DNA of 59,645 nucleotides from Fusobacteriaceae bacterium (GCA_031289425.1 JAITPM010000002.1:1-59645); one strand, 5' to 3'. Shown: positions 1-7,978, numbered from the stretch's first letter. Numbers and translations: made by a program. The notes: generated by a model from the letters alone, not told the origin.

Positions 1-22
1 CCCCCCTCAACAACATTATACC

Positions 23-394
23 CTAAAACTGTCCAAATACAATATATAATATTGCGATAATCTCATCTTGCGATAGATATCCGTCTATTCTCCCTATTAA
101 ATTTGAAGTTGTACTATCAAATATTTTCCCGGAACTTTCTATATATGCGATTTGATGTGATGTAGCACATTTGAACAATTTTTCCCCGTCAAATTTTGCA
201 ATTTGGTTTGTGCTATTTCCTTCGAATACATTACCATCTTTTATTGTCAATAAAACAAATGATGTAGAACCATGATAAACTTTTCCTTTATCAATTTTAG
301 CAATTTGATGTGATGTAGCACACTCATACAATCTACCATTCCTTAGATTCGCTACTTGTTTCGAAGCATTTCCTTGATATATTCTTGTAGCCAT
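23..394 (-). CDS. Small beta-repeat protein (beta-flower-like)
   Basis: The product is 123 residues and is made almost entirely of six imperfect repeats of about 18 residues. The repeat pattern is G-[RKN]-[LVI]-[YF]-x-[GCS]-x-[ST]-x-x-QIA-x-[IF]-[DK], for example GRLYECATSHQIAKID. This pattern suggests a closed propeller or flower of short beta hairpins. It resembles small proteins annotated as '5-fold beta-flower', which is a recollection and not a search result. No signal peptide or catalytic motif is visible. The start was moved to the ATG at 394 because a G-rich ribosome binding site (eight G) lies 5 nt upstream; the ORF-track start lies further upstream without one. The gene is downstream of the Cro-like gene on the same strand, with a GTGTC-N7-GACAC operator between them. 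Function unknown. Confidence 0.7.
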   Translation of the reverse strand: MATRIYQGNASKQVANLRNGRLYECATSHQIAKIDKGKVYHGSTSFVLLTIKDGNVFEGNSTNQIAKFDGEKLFKCATSHQIAYIESSGKIFDSTTSNLIGRIDGYLSQDEIIAILYIVFGQF

Positions 395-399
395 TCGAA

Positions 400-407
400 C
401 CCCCCCC
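400..407 (-). promoter_or_regulatory. Poly-G(8) tract acting as ribosome binding site
   Basis: Eight consecutive C on the + strand read as G8 on the minus strand, 5 nt before the ATG at 394. It is the only plausible Shine-Dalgarno sequence for the repeat protein. Such a homopolymer is unusual in DNA this AT-rich, and slippage in it could change translation. That consequence is inference. Confidence 0.5.
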
Positions 408-489
408 GTTTGGTATAAAAATAAAAACATTTAGGTTTTTCTGCAATAATGTTACCCCTTAGATATTGCAAGGATATCCTAAATTTGTG

Positions 490-506
490 GTGTCATTAAA
501 TGACAC
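490..506. promoter_or_regulatory. Operator copy 1, GTGTC-N7-GACAC (perfect 17-bp palindrome)
   Basis: GTGTCATTAAATGACAC is a perfect inverted repeat. It lies between the Cro-like gene and the repeat-protein gene and touches the last base of the Cro-like stop codon. It shares its half-sites and 7-bp spacing with the site at 738-754, so both are probably bound by the same protein, either the S24 repressor or the Cro-like protein. Confidence 0.65.
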
Positions 507-718
507 TATAAAGCGAAAAAAATTTGCATGAATGCTTTGTTTGATAATTTATATTTAGCCTTAATACGTTCCATTTCTTCTTTTGTAAAATAAGCATTTT
601 TGGTTTCATTTAGTTTTTGCGAGAACCTGGTAGGAGTGATATTTAAATATTCTGCGAGTGATTTGCTGTTATCGTTATGCAATGCCATAAAAGATAATAA
701 TAATTCTTTTTTTAACAA
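506..718 (-). CDS. Small Cro-like helix-turn-helix protein
   Basis: The product is 70 residues. A helix-turn-helix covers roughly residues 17-45 (SLAEYLNITPTRFSQKLNE), followed by a short basic helical tail. Size and fold pattern match phage Cro or antitoxin-type single-domain DNA-binding proteins. It is transcribed divergently from the S24-type repressor gene at 889, with 170 bp between them holding both promoters and an operator. The minus-strand promoter TTGCAA-N17-TATTAT (759-787) places the start of transcription next to the operator at 738-754. The likely role is an antagonist or autoregulator in a bistable switch. No phage structural gene is visible in the window. Confidence 0.7.
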   Translation of the reverse strand: MLKKELLLSFMALHNDNSKSLAEYLNITPTRFSQKLNETKNAYFTKEEMERIKAKYKLSNKAFMQIFFAL

Positions 719-737
719 CTTTATTCCACCTCCGTTT

Positions 738-754
738 GTGTCTTTTTATGACAC
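738..754. promoter_or_regulatory. Operator copy 2, GTGTC-N7-GACAC
   Basis: GTGTCTTTTTATGACAC has the same inverted half-sites and spacing as the site at 490-506. One extra T/A pair on each side extends the match to 19 bp (737-755). It lies just downstream of the -10 box of the minus-strand promoter, where a bound repressor would block initiation of the Cro-like gene. Lone GACAC half-sites also occur at 808-812 and 858-862. Confidence 0.7.
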
Positions 755-758
755 AAAA

Positions 759-787
759 ATAATATCACATTAATAAAAAATTTGCAA
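759..787 (-). promoter_or_regulatory. Promoter of the Cro-like gene
   Basis: On the minus strand TTGCAA and TATTAT are separated by 17 bp. Operator copy 2 begins about 4 nt downstream of the -10 box. Confidence 0.55.
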
Positions 788-826
788 CTAAAATTTAAAA
801 TTTTTTAGACACAATTTAAAAAAATA

Positions 827-854
827 TTGATTTTTTATAAATAAATGGTAAAAT
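827..854 (+). promoter_or_regulatory. Promoter of the S24 repressor gene
   Basis: TTGATT and TAAAAT are separated by 16 bp, with a TGG just before the -10 box. A GACAC half-site (858-862) falls at the predicted start of transcription, which suggests autoregulation by the same DNA-binding protein. Confidence 0.45.
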
Positions 855-888
855 AAAGACACGTGATATTAAAAAGATGGAGTTGTAT

Positions 889-1491
889 ATGAATATGACC
901 GGAAAAAGAATAAAATATTTGAGAGAGAAAATGGGCTTGACCTGCGAGGAATTGGGGAAAGAATTGGGAGTACAAAAATCTGTAGTAGCAAAATGGGAAA
1001 GAGGAGAAGTGGAAAATCTAAAAAGAAAAACCATTGAAAAACTATCCTTATTTTTTGGTGTAAGTCCGGCCTATATTTTAAATATACCTGATGATAATAA
1101 AGAAATTTACAATCTAAAAAAAATCCCATTAATTGGGAGCATCAATTGTGGTGAGTCATTATTAGCTTATAAAGACCCAGAGAGTTTTGTATGGATAGAA
1201 AAAGAAAAGGATATAGATTTTGCTCTCAAAGTAAAAGATGCCAGCATGATTAATACCGGCATTGATATAGGAGATATAATATTCATCCGCAGCCAACAAG
1301 CTGTCAGTAATGGTGAAATAGCCATTGTTATGCTTGATAATGAAGCTACATTAAGGAGATTCTATTTGAAAGAAAGAGAAATAATACTTTCAGCTGAAAA
1401 CCCTGCCTACGCACCACTGACTTTTGCAGGTCGGAAAATAAAAGATATAAAAATAATAGGAAAAGCAGTATATATACTAAAAAAATTATAA
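889..1491 (+). CDS. HTH-S24 peptidase family repressor (CI/LexA-like)
   Basis: The product is 200 residues. The N-terminal HTH_3 domain (about 5-65) contains a typical recognition region, VQKSVVAKWERG. The C-terminal S24 peptidase domain spans about 80-198. A Cys87-Gly88 pair (SINCGESLL) sits where LexA has Ala-Gly, matching the UmuD-type cleavage site. The nucleophile is Ser119 in DASM. The position of the catalytic lysine (EVTVKRL in LexA) reads EATLRRF, so the lysine is replaced by Arg156. The start at 889 is chosen over 877 because GATGGAG lies about 6 nt upstream of 889. It is divergent from the Cro-like gene and its 3' end overlaps the 3' end of ogt by 6 bp. It probably represses its own locus. 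Whether DNA damage induces it is uncertain. Confidence 0.8.
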   Translation: MNMTGKRIKYLREKMGLTCEELGKELGVQKSVVAKWERGEVENLKRKTIEKLSLFFGVSPAYILNIPDDNKEIYNLKKIPLIGSINCGESLLAYKDPESFVWIEKEKDIDFALKVKDASMINTGIDIGDIIFIRSQQAVSNGEIAIVMLDNEATLRRFYLKEREIILSAENPAYAPLTFAGRKIKDIKIIGKAVYILKKL

Positions 1492-2004
1492 AGGAATTTG
1501 TGAAAGAATTGATATTCCTCCCTCTACCTTCAGGAGAATTTCTTTTTTTTCAATCCCTCCTGCGTAATTTACCAATTTTCCATCAAAACCTATTACCCTA
1601 TGACAAGGTATGACTAAAGAAATTGGATTGTGCCCCACAGCATGTCCTACAGCTCTGGGAGAGGTTCTTATTCCGTTATTGTCAGAGATTTCTTTTGCTA
1701 TTTTTCCATATGTAGTAGTTTTTCCATGTGGAATGGCAGAAAGGAGTTTCCAAACTTCACCTTGAAATTTTGTTCCCTTTGGAGAGACATTAAAATTGAT
1801 TGGGGGATTCTTATATTCAAAATAAGAATCAATCCATTTTTGAAGTATTAAAAATAAAGTATAATCATAATCTAAAGTCCAATCTTTTTGTATTTTTGGG
1901 AAATATTTTTGCCCAATAAACCATAATCCGGTTAAGGAATCTCCTTCTGCTGTAGCAAGCATAGATCCAATAGGGGTTTTTATTTTTTCATTGTAATATA
2001 CCAT
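1486..2004 (-). CDS. ogt: Methylated-DNA--protein-cysteine S-methyltransferase
   Basis: The product is 172 residues. It transfers methyl or small alkyl groups from O6-alkylguanine to its own cysteine, a suicide repair reaction. The active-site motif VIPCHRVIG is present with Cys134. The helix-turn-helix-like segment SPRAVGHAVGHNP is also intact. The start at 2004 is set by GGAGGAAG just upstream, inside the end of the preceding gene. The TAA stop of the Ada-AlkA gene and this ATG share one base (TAATG), so translation is coupled. The pairing of an Ada-AlkA fusion with an Ogt-type protein parallels mycobacterial alkA (an AdaA-AlkA fusion) and ogt. Confidence 0.93.
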   Translation of the reverse strand: MVYYNEKIKTPIGSMLATAEGDSLTGLWFIGQKYFPKIQKDWTLDYDYTLFLILQKWIDSYFEYKNPPINFNVSPKGTKFQGEVWKLLSAIPHGKTTTYGKIAKEISDNNGIRTSPRAVGHAVGHNPISLVIPCHRVIGFDGKLVNYAGGIEKKEILLKVEGGISILSQIPL

Positions 2005-3494
2005 TACTCTTCCTCCGTTTTTAGAAAATTCCAAATATTAATTGTTGCATAAGACCTCCATGGCCTCCAGTTTTCTGCAAGTTCCTTTAATTCCTTCTCA
2101 TTTTTATCAGAAAAAACTTTCTTGACACCATAATCTGCATGTGGAAAAGCGTCTGGCCAGTTAAATGCACGCATACCGATATATGATGCAGTCCATGGTC
2201 CTATTCCGGGTAACAAAAGCAATTTATTTAATTCTTTTTCAGGGTGAATGTAGTTAAAAAAAGATATATTGCCTTTGACAAGTGATTCTGCTAAAGCGTA
2301 TATTGCTCTACTTCTGGATCTGACTATTCCCAATGGCCCCAGTTGATTTTGTGCATCTTCGCCAAGGGAATAAATTTTTTCGGCATCAGGAAATGCATAT
2401 TTTAATCCTTCAAAAGGAGTACTAATACTTTCTCCAAAAGATTGAACAACTCTCATTGCAAGGGTTTTGGCTGCTTTAATTGTTATTTGTTGCCCCAATA
2501 TAGCTCTTATTGCCATCTCAAACGGGTCAAAACTTCCCGGAAGCCGTACGCCTATTTTACAAAGTCCCTCTTTAACATTATTCATAGATTCGAGCTTTTC
2601 ATATATTTCTATAGGATCAGAATTTGTATCAAAGAGACTTCTTATACCATATATTATATTTGATAAAACCGGCATCAATTTATTTTCGATTGTAATTAAT
2701 AAAGAATTTTTATCATGTAGATATTCTACTGAAACCCATCCATTATATTTTTTGTCTCCAAGTTTTATAGATACAGTTCTATAATATTTATTATCAGTGA
2801 CCATTTCAACACCCGTAATCAATCTATCTGTAAGAAAGGATATTATAGAATCCCAGTCATAGGGTGGTATGACACTTATCAAAATCATTATATTTTGGCT
2901 ATTGACATGTTTATACTCGTTCATGTGCCTAATATGCGTTGGTGATAAATTATAACTTTTTTTAAATGAATCGTTAAATCTTCTTATACTTCCAAAGCCA
3001 ACATTCATGGCTATATCAGATATAGATAGATTTGTATCAGTGATAAGATTTTTAGCTAAAAGCAATCTGTGTGTATGTAGATATTGTATCGGTGTTACTC
3101 CAAACTCATCAAAAAATACTCGCCGTAGATGCCTTGCTGTTATATCCAGTTGTTTAGCGACCTCTTCAATATTACTATCGAATAGATAATCTTTTTCCAT
3201 AATCATGGCTGCCCTATGGGCAAGGTTGTTGGCATCATTTAATTTGTGGTAGTGGGGAGCTAATTCCGGACGACATTTTAGGCAAGGCCTATATCCGGCT
3301 GCTTCCGCTGCTGCTGCACTTATAAAATAATTACAATTTTCCTCTTTTGGCATTCTTACTCTGCAGATTGGACGACAATATATTCCCGTAGTTTTACATG
3401 CAATAAAAAATTTACCATCAAATCTCGTATCATGGGATTTGAATGCTGAATAACAAGCCTTTGAATCTAACATTTTTAAATCTTTAATGTTCAT
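2004..3494 (-). CDS. Ada regulatory domain-AlkA DNA-3-methyladenine glycosylase II fusion
   Basis: The product is about 496 residues. Residues 1-80 form the Ada metal-binding and methyl-acceptor domain with Cys40, Cys44, Cys71 and Cys74 (IYCRPIC and CLKC); Cys40 corresponds to the phosphotriester methyl acceptor. Residues 90-190 form an AraC-type HTH domain. The rest is AlkA-like, with the helix-hairpin-helix LLPGIGPWTASYI and a catalytic Asp near 454 (FPHADYGV). Methylation of the Ada domain should switch on transcription while the AlkA part excises alkylated bases. The same architecture and length occur in the mycobacterial AdaA-AlkA protein. The first codon of the track is GTG; the ATG at 3494 is preferred because AGGTG lies 6 nt upstream. 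Confidence 0.9.
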   Translation of the reverse strand: MNIKDLKMLDSKACYSAFKSHDTRFDGKFFIACKTTGIYCRPICRVRMPKEENCNYFISAAAAEAAGYRPCLKCRPELAPHYHKLNDANNLAHRAAMIMEKDYLFDSNIEEVAKQLDITARHLRRVFFDEFGVTPIQYLHTHRLLLAKNLITDTNLSISDIAMNVGFGSIRRFNDSFKKSYNLSPTHIRHMNEYKHVNSQNIMILISVIPPYDWDSIISFLTDRLITGVEMVTDNKYYRTVSIKLGDKKYNGWVSVEYLHDKNSLLITIENKLMPVLSNIIYGIRSLFDTNSDPIEIYEKLESMNNVKEGLCKIGVRLPGSFDPFEMAIRAILGQQITIKAAKTLAMRVVQSFGESISTPFEGLKYAFPDAEKIYSLGEDAQNQLGPLGIVRSRSRAIYALAESLVKGNISFFNYIHPEKELNKLLLLPGIGPWTASYIGMRAFNWPDAFPHADYGVKKVFSDKNEKELKELAENWRPWRSYATINIWNFLKTEEE

Positions 3495-3669
3495 CAACAT
3501 CACCTAATATATGATAACATAATTTTTTAAAAATACTAGCTGTTTTCGGACATGAACATTATTTTAAATTCAGCTTATATATCTTTTCCAATTTTTGAAG
3601 CTATTATAGATAAAATGTAAATATATTTACAAAAAAATATATATTTGTAAAAAATATTACAAAAAAAGC

Positions 3670-3698
3670 TTGACTTTTATTTTTTTATAATGTAATAT
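3670..3698 (+). promoter_or_regulatory. Promoter of the RpiR-type regulator operon
   Basis: TTGACT and TAATAT are separated by 17 bp, with TG before the -10 box, about 24 nt before the ATG at 3722. The surrounding 3504-3721 region is otherwise AT-rich with no gene. Runs of ATATTTACAAAAAA / TTTGTAAAAAATATTACAAAA just upstream could be operator half-sites. Confidence 0.5.
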
Positions 3699-3721
3699 CA
3701 AATTAAAATGCGAGGTGAAAT

Positions 3722-4567
3722 ATGGAAATATATATTATTAATATTATAAAAGAACAATATGAAACTCTTACAAAAAGTTTTAAAAAAATGGCTGATTTTG
3801 TTTTAGAAAACTTGACCCAGATACCCTTTTTTTCTATAAAAGATATTTCAAATCTTACAGGATTAAGCTCAGCTACTATTATTCGATTTACACAACATTT
3901 TAATTTTAAAGGATATCCGGAATTTCAAAAAAGTATTCAAGAAATTATGCAAAAAGAAATGACTCCAATGAAAGAATTCAAAGAATCAATTTTACAAAAT
4001 GAAGAAGAAGATTCTATATTGAGTAATGTTATTTTAGATGATATCGAAATTTTGAAAAAACTTTCAAACGAAAATTTGAATGAGAATTTTAATAAAGCGT
4101 ATGACCTTATTGCCAATGCCGGGACTGTCTACATTGTTTCAAGCAGGTCTTCATATTCATTAGGATATTATCTGTATTTTATGCTTAAAGAATTTAATGA
4201 AAACATTGAAATCATAACTTCCGGAGTAGAAGATTATACACATAAATTACTCCATGTAAAAGAAAATGATGTATTATTTGCGATATCGTTTAGAGTTTAT
4301 ACAGAATTCACATACAAAATTACTCAATTTTTCAAGGCTCGAAACCTTAAGATAATTTCTCTTACGGATACATTGACATCACCTTTTGCATTAATATCTG
4401 ACTGCACGCTTATCAGTAAAAAGAGCGACAGAACCTATTCCTACGTTGGAGCAATGGCAATATTGAATGCACTTTGCATAAGATTGGCTAAGTTAAATAG
4501 AGATAAAACTTTAGAAAGTCTTGAAAAGCTTAGAGAAATTGCAATGGAACTAAAAGTTTATTTATAA
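3722..4567 (+). CDS. RpiR/MurR family transcriptional regulator
   Basis: The product is 281 residues. An N-terminal HTH_6 domain (about 1-80) contains the family signature FSIKDISNLTGLSSATIIRF and the following QHFNFKGYPEFQ. A C-terminal SIS phosphosugar-binding domain covers about 120-255 (TVYIVSSRSSYSLGYYL). The family usually senses a phosphorylated sugar or a related metabolite and controls an adjacent catabolic operon. The permease gene begins 31 bp downstream and a nitrilase-type hydrolase follows, both on the same strand, so these are its likely targets. The ligand cannot be inferred. Confidence 0.88.
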   Translation: MEIYIINIIKEQYETLTKSFKKMADFVLENLTQIPFFSIKDISNLTGLSSATIIRFTQHFNFKGYPEFQKSIQEIMQKEMTPMKEFKESILQNEEEDSILSNVILDDIEILKKLSNENLNENFNKAYDLIANAGTVYIVSSRSSYSLGYYLYFMLKEFNENIEIITSGVEDYTHKLLHVKENDVLFAISFRVYTEFTYKITQFFKARNLKIISLTDTLTSPFALISDCTLISKKSDRTYSYVGAMAILNALCIRLAKLNRDKTLESLEKLREIAMELKVYL

Positions 4568-4598
4568 GAAATTATTTTATTTAAAAAAGGAGGTTTTT

Positions 4599-5906
4599 AT
4601 GATTTTTGATTTACCACCAATTCTAGGTTTTTTACCGCTTATTCTTTACATTTATTTGATGCTCAAAGGAAAGGATATGAACCTATCTGTACTTCTTTGT
4701 GTTTTACTTGGAGCCTTTATGACAGGTGAAAGTGTCATTGGATTCGGGAATACATTAAAAAATTCTCTGAATTCTTTCTTGTCATTGATAGGGTTCATAA
4801 TTGTTCTTGGGTCAGGTCTTGGAGAAGTGTTAACTCATACGAAAGTTGCTCAAAACATTGTTTATTTCGTTATTGAGAAGACAAATATTAAGACTGAAAA
4901 ACAAGCAATTTTAATCTCTATGTTTACATGTACATTGTTGGTATCTATGTTGGGTACCTTGTCAGGTTCTGTAGCTATTGTTGCCCCAATATTGATTCCT
5001 ATCGTTGCATGTTTAGGATTGACACCAAGCACTCTGGGAGTAATATTTCACGGTGCCGCTGCCACAGGGTTGCAAATAGGGCCATTTGTACCACCTGTGG
5101 CAACTATAATGGGTTTGACAGGAATAACTTATTCTAAATTTATGATTAATGCCGGGATACCTATGGGAGTAATCATTTGGGTTTCTACATATTTTATGGC
5201 TTGCCACACGCAAAAAGTTACCAAAGGCAAAGAAACTTTTAGTGATAGCGAAACGAAAGCTGTAGATTTTAAAGTTACTCCGGTAATTAACAGAGCCACA
5301 TTTGCTTTTATTATAACTATGATTGGAATGTTAGTTTATGGAGTGATATCAAAGGCAGGTGCAGCCTATGCTATTGTTGTAATGCTTAGTGCGGCATTAA
5401 TAACTGGTCTTGCAGCCGGAATGGGTATTACAAATGCTTTGAAAAAATTAGTGGAAGGAGCATCAAAAATGTTCTGGATGTTTTTTATGTTTATTTTATT
5501 TGATCCCTTTTTAAATTATGTATCAAAATCAGGTGCCTTTGACGCTATTTCAAATTATATGAAACCGTTAATTGATATGGGTGGAGTAGTTGCATTCTTA
5601 ATTATTGCAGCAGCAATTGGTGTATTCGGAATATCGGGAGCAGGAGTAGCTCAAGCACAAATAATACATGAATTATTCCTTCCTACAGTTACTGCAATGT
5701 CAGTAAATATGGGGATATGGTCATTTATCGTTTTGCTTGGTTGCCAAGTCACATTCTTTGTGAGTCCTACAGTAGATATGGTCGGAACCATGGGTTTAGC
5801 ACATTCAAAAAATATTAAAGCGATGCTGAAAAACGGATGGAGTATAACGGTTGTCACCTTCATTGTGCTTGTTATCAGAGCAATTCTTTATTCTAAAGGA
5901 ATATAA
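4599..5906 (+). CDS. Multispanning permease, ion-transporter superfamily type
   Basis: The product is 435 residues with about 11-12 hydrophobic segments. Two internal stretches rich in Gly, Ala and Pro (GAAATGLQIGPFVPPVA and AIGVFGISGAGVAQAQ) look like the re-entrant loops of the ion-transporter superfamily (NhaC, GntP and DctM relatives). The start has a strong AGGAGG. It lies between an RpiR regulator and an amidase of the nitrilase family, so it may import the amidated or carbamoylated compound the hydrolase acts on. The exact family and substrate are not recognised. Confidence 0.65.
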   Translation: MIFDLPPILGFLPLILYIYLMLKGKDMNLSVLLCVLLGAFMTGESVIGFGNTLKNSLNSFLSLIGFIIVLGSGLGEVLTHTKVAQNIVYFVIEKTNIKTEKQAILISMFTCTLLVSMLGTLSGSVAIVAPILIPIVACLGLTPSTLGVIFHGAAATGLQIGPFVPPVATIMGLTGITYSKFMINAGIPMGVIIWVSTYFMACHTQKVTKGKETFSDSETKAVDFKVTPVINRATFAFIITMIGMLVYGVISKAGAAYAIVVMLSAALITGLAAGMGITNALKKLVEGASKMFWMFFMFILFDPFLNYVSKSGAFDAISNYMKPLIDMGGVVAFLIIAAAIGVFGISGAGVAQAQIIHELFLPTVTAMSVNMGIWSFIVLLGCQVTFFVSPTVDMVGTMGLAHSKNIKAMLKNGWSITVVTFIVLVIRAILYSKGI

Positions 5907-5993
5907 AGTGTTAATCTGATTGTTTTCTTAAAATTAAATATAAAGGAATATAAATAATTGTAAATTGGTTTTTAATTTGAACAGGAGGGAAAA

Positions 5994-6818
5994 ATGATAA
6001 ATTTTGCACTTTTACAAACTGATATAAAATTCTGCGAACCTGAATATAATTTTGAAAATGCTAAGAAATTGTTCAAAGAAGCAATGAGTAATGCCCCTAT
6101 TCCGGATGTTGTTGTATTACCTGAAGATTGGAGTTATGGATTTTCAGATAAGATGTATCATGACATGGACAATTTTTGTGAACCGGAAAATGGGCCTTCA
6201 GTTTTTGTATTACAAAATCTTGCCAAAGAATATAAAGTGTGGGTTGTAGGCGGGTCTATAGCCACAAAAAGTTCTGCAGACAAAAAAATTAGAAATACAA
6301 CTTTTTTGATAAACAGAAATGGGGAGATCGTTGGTGATTATAGCAAAATGCATTTATATAGTGATATGGATGAAAATCATATGATTGAACCCGGAGATAA
6401 AGCAGATGTAATCGAAACAGAATTAGGAAAGTTTGGGTTAATGATATGTTATGATATTAGATTTTGCGAACTTGGAAGGATATATGCCCTTAAAGGTGCA
6501 GAAGCTATCATAGTGACTTCCGATTTTCCAAACCCAAGAGTAAGTCATTGGAAGACTTTATTACGTGCCAGAGCAATAGAAAATCAGTTGTTTGTTGTTG
6601 CATGTAACCGTGTCGGAGAGAGTCCTATGGGTACTTATTGCGGTCACTCCATTATAATTGACCCATGGGGAGAAACAATAGCAGAAGGCGGAGAAAATCA
6701 AGAGATTATCTACGGCAGCGTAGACCTTTCCGTTATAAAAAATATCAGAGAAACAATTCATACTTTTAGAGATAGGCATCCGGAGTTTTATGAAAAAGAA
6801 GGATTGCTAAAAAAATAA
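5994..6818 (+). CDS. Carbon-nitrogen hydrolase (nitrilase superfamily, Nit2/omega-amidase-like)
   Basis: The product is 274 residues, the usual single-domain length. The Glu-Lys-Cys triad is complete: Glu44 in VLPEDW, Lys118 in YSKMHL and Cys152 in MICYDIRF. The motif after the cysteine (DIRFCELGR) and SDFPNPRVSHWKTLLRARAIEN match the omega-amidase (Nit2/YafV) branch more than true nitrilases. These enzymes hydrolyse side-chain or omega amides in the cytoplasm. AGGAGG precedes the ATG. It ends the RpiR-permease-hydrolase unit and is followed by a strong terminator. The substrate is unknown, although a 2-oxo acid amide is plausible for the branch. Confidence 0.85.
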   Translation: MINFALLQTDIKFCEPEYNFENAKKLFKEAMSNAPIPDVVVLPEDWSYGFSDKMYHDMDNFCEPENGPSVFVLQNLAKEYKVWVVGGSIATKSSADKKIRNTTFLINRNGEIVGDYSKMHLYSDMDENHMIEPGDKADVIETELGKFGLMICYDIRFCELGRIYALKGAEAIIVTSDFPNPRVSHWKTLLRARAIENQLFVVACNRVGESPMGTYCGHSIIIDPWGETIAEGGENQEIIYGSVDLSVIKNIRETIHTFRDRHPEFYEKEGLLKK

Positions 6819-6966
6819 TTATTTTTAAAATATCAAAAATAAAGAAAATTTTAAATATTTTTATAAAATTTTTATAAATTTTTCCTACAAATATTTTAGC
6901 TAATATGAAATATTAATACGAATATTCGATCAATAATGAAAAACACAACAACAATCTAAATAAAAT

Positions 6967-7011
6967 AAACAGTCTAGAATCATATATTAATATGATTTTA
7001 AGACTGTTTTT
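6967..7011. terminator. Bidirectional terminator after the nitrilase gene
   Basis: AAACAGTCT pairs with AGACTGTTTTT, and ATCATAT/ATATGAT pairs inside. It has a T-run on the + side and A-rich flanks on the other, between two converging genes. The rest of the 6819-7049 gap is AT-rich with nothing recognisable. Confidence 0.8.
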
Positions 7012-7049
7012 CTTTTCTCTAACTGCAAAAGCCATGCTATGTAATTTCC

Positions 7050-7751
7050 TTATATATAATTTTTCCAATCAAAGCCGTTTCTTTCTGCTCGTTTTATTAG
7101 TTTTGGCAGAATATTTGGAATATCCTTCATAGCATCCTCAAAACTCTTATAATCTCCATACTTTTTCCCATTTTTAATTATTATTCCCGGATTGATTTCT
7201 TCAACAATTTTTTCTGATATACTTATAATCTTTTCATAATCTGTATTTTCATTCATCCCTATTGACATAAGCATTTCAAATTCTGCATTTCCAAAAGGAA
7301 TTTTAGGTAATTCTGATAATGAATCCGGGTCTTTTAATGCATTCAATAATGTTGCCTCTCCTTGAGCAATCAGCCACAAAGAAAAATATAGGCCTGTATC
7401 ATCACTAACATAGCCATTTATTACTTTGCACGCCATATCTACCCATATTGTATCATTTGTTATTTCTGTATATGAACCTATATATGCATTAAACACTATT
7501 ACCTCATCTTCAGACAATTTTGAAATTTCATTGATTAAATTTAAGTACATTATTTCAGAATCGGTATTCTTTGCCTTTTCAATTATACTCCAAAAATGTT
7601 TTTTATCCATAACCTTTTTCCAATTTTTATCTGATAGATTAGTGATAGCTTCATCTTTTGCATTAGTTATTTCTTGATTTTCTGTTTTATTACAAGATAC
7701 AATAATTCCTGTAACTAATATTAGCAAAATTATATATATTTTTTTATACAT
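7050..7751 (-). CDS. Lipoprotein with DUF4240-like domain
   Basis: The product is 233 residues. A hydrophobic signal with lipobox IVSC gives a lipidated Cys20, so it should be membrane anchored. After a linker, residues about 50-200 match the pattern I know from DUF4240 proteins: a K-x-FW-x-II-E-x-A start, LSEDEVIVFNAYIGS, GYVSDDTGLYFSLWLIAQGE and ALKDPDSL. DUF4240 has no established function. It is usually cytoplasmic, so a lipoprotein version is somewhat unusual. It is a single gene facing the nitrilase operon. A ribosome binding site (GGAGA) precedes the ATG. Confidence 0.7.
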   Translation of the reverse strand: MYKKIYIILLILVTGIIVSCNKTENQEITNAKDEAITNLSDKNWKKVMDKKHFWSIIEKAKNTDSEIMYLNLINEISKLSEDEVIVFNAYIGSYTEITNDTIWVDMACKVINGYVSDDTGLYFSLWLIAQGEATLLNALKDPDSLSELPKIPFGNAEFEMLMSIGMNENTDYEKIISISEKIVEEINPGIIIKNGKKYGDYKSFEDAMKDIPNILPKLIKRAERNGFDWKNYI

Positions 7752-7978
7752 TTGTCTTCTCCTGATTTATTTTATTTCAGATTAAGTCTTCACGGTATTT
7801 TTTTAATAAAATAATTTTTATTATATAATTATATCATTTTCAATAAAATTGTCTATTGTTTTCTAATAATAATTAGATTATCATCATAATATATAGGTTA
7901 GTATGAAATATTTGTTAAAAAATAATATAGAAAAAATGATATATAATTTATTGTACGCTAGGAAATAAAAAAAATAGA

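Noticed and set aside
816-1129. ORFs on the minus strand opposite the repressor gene
   Set aside because: They are antisense to a well-supported HTH-S24 gene, have Phe/Ile-rich products and no ribosome binding site.
1-1491. A prophage or integrated element
   Set aside because: Only a repressor, a Cro-like protein and a repeat protein are visible. There is no integrase, structural gene or attachment-site duplication, and the repressor gene overlaps the 3' end of ogt. A prophage further left cannot be excluded.
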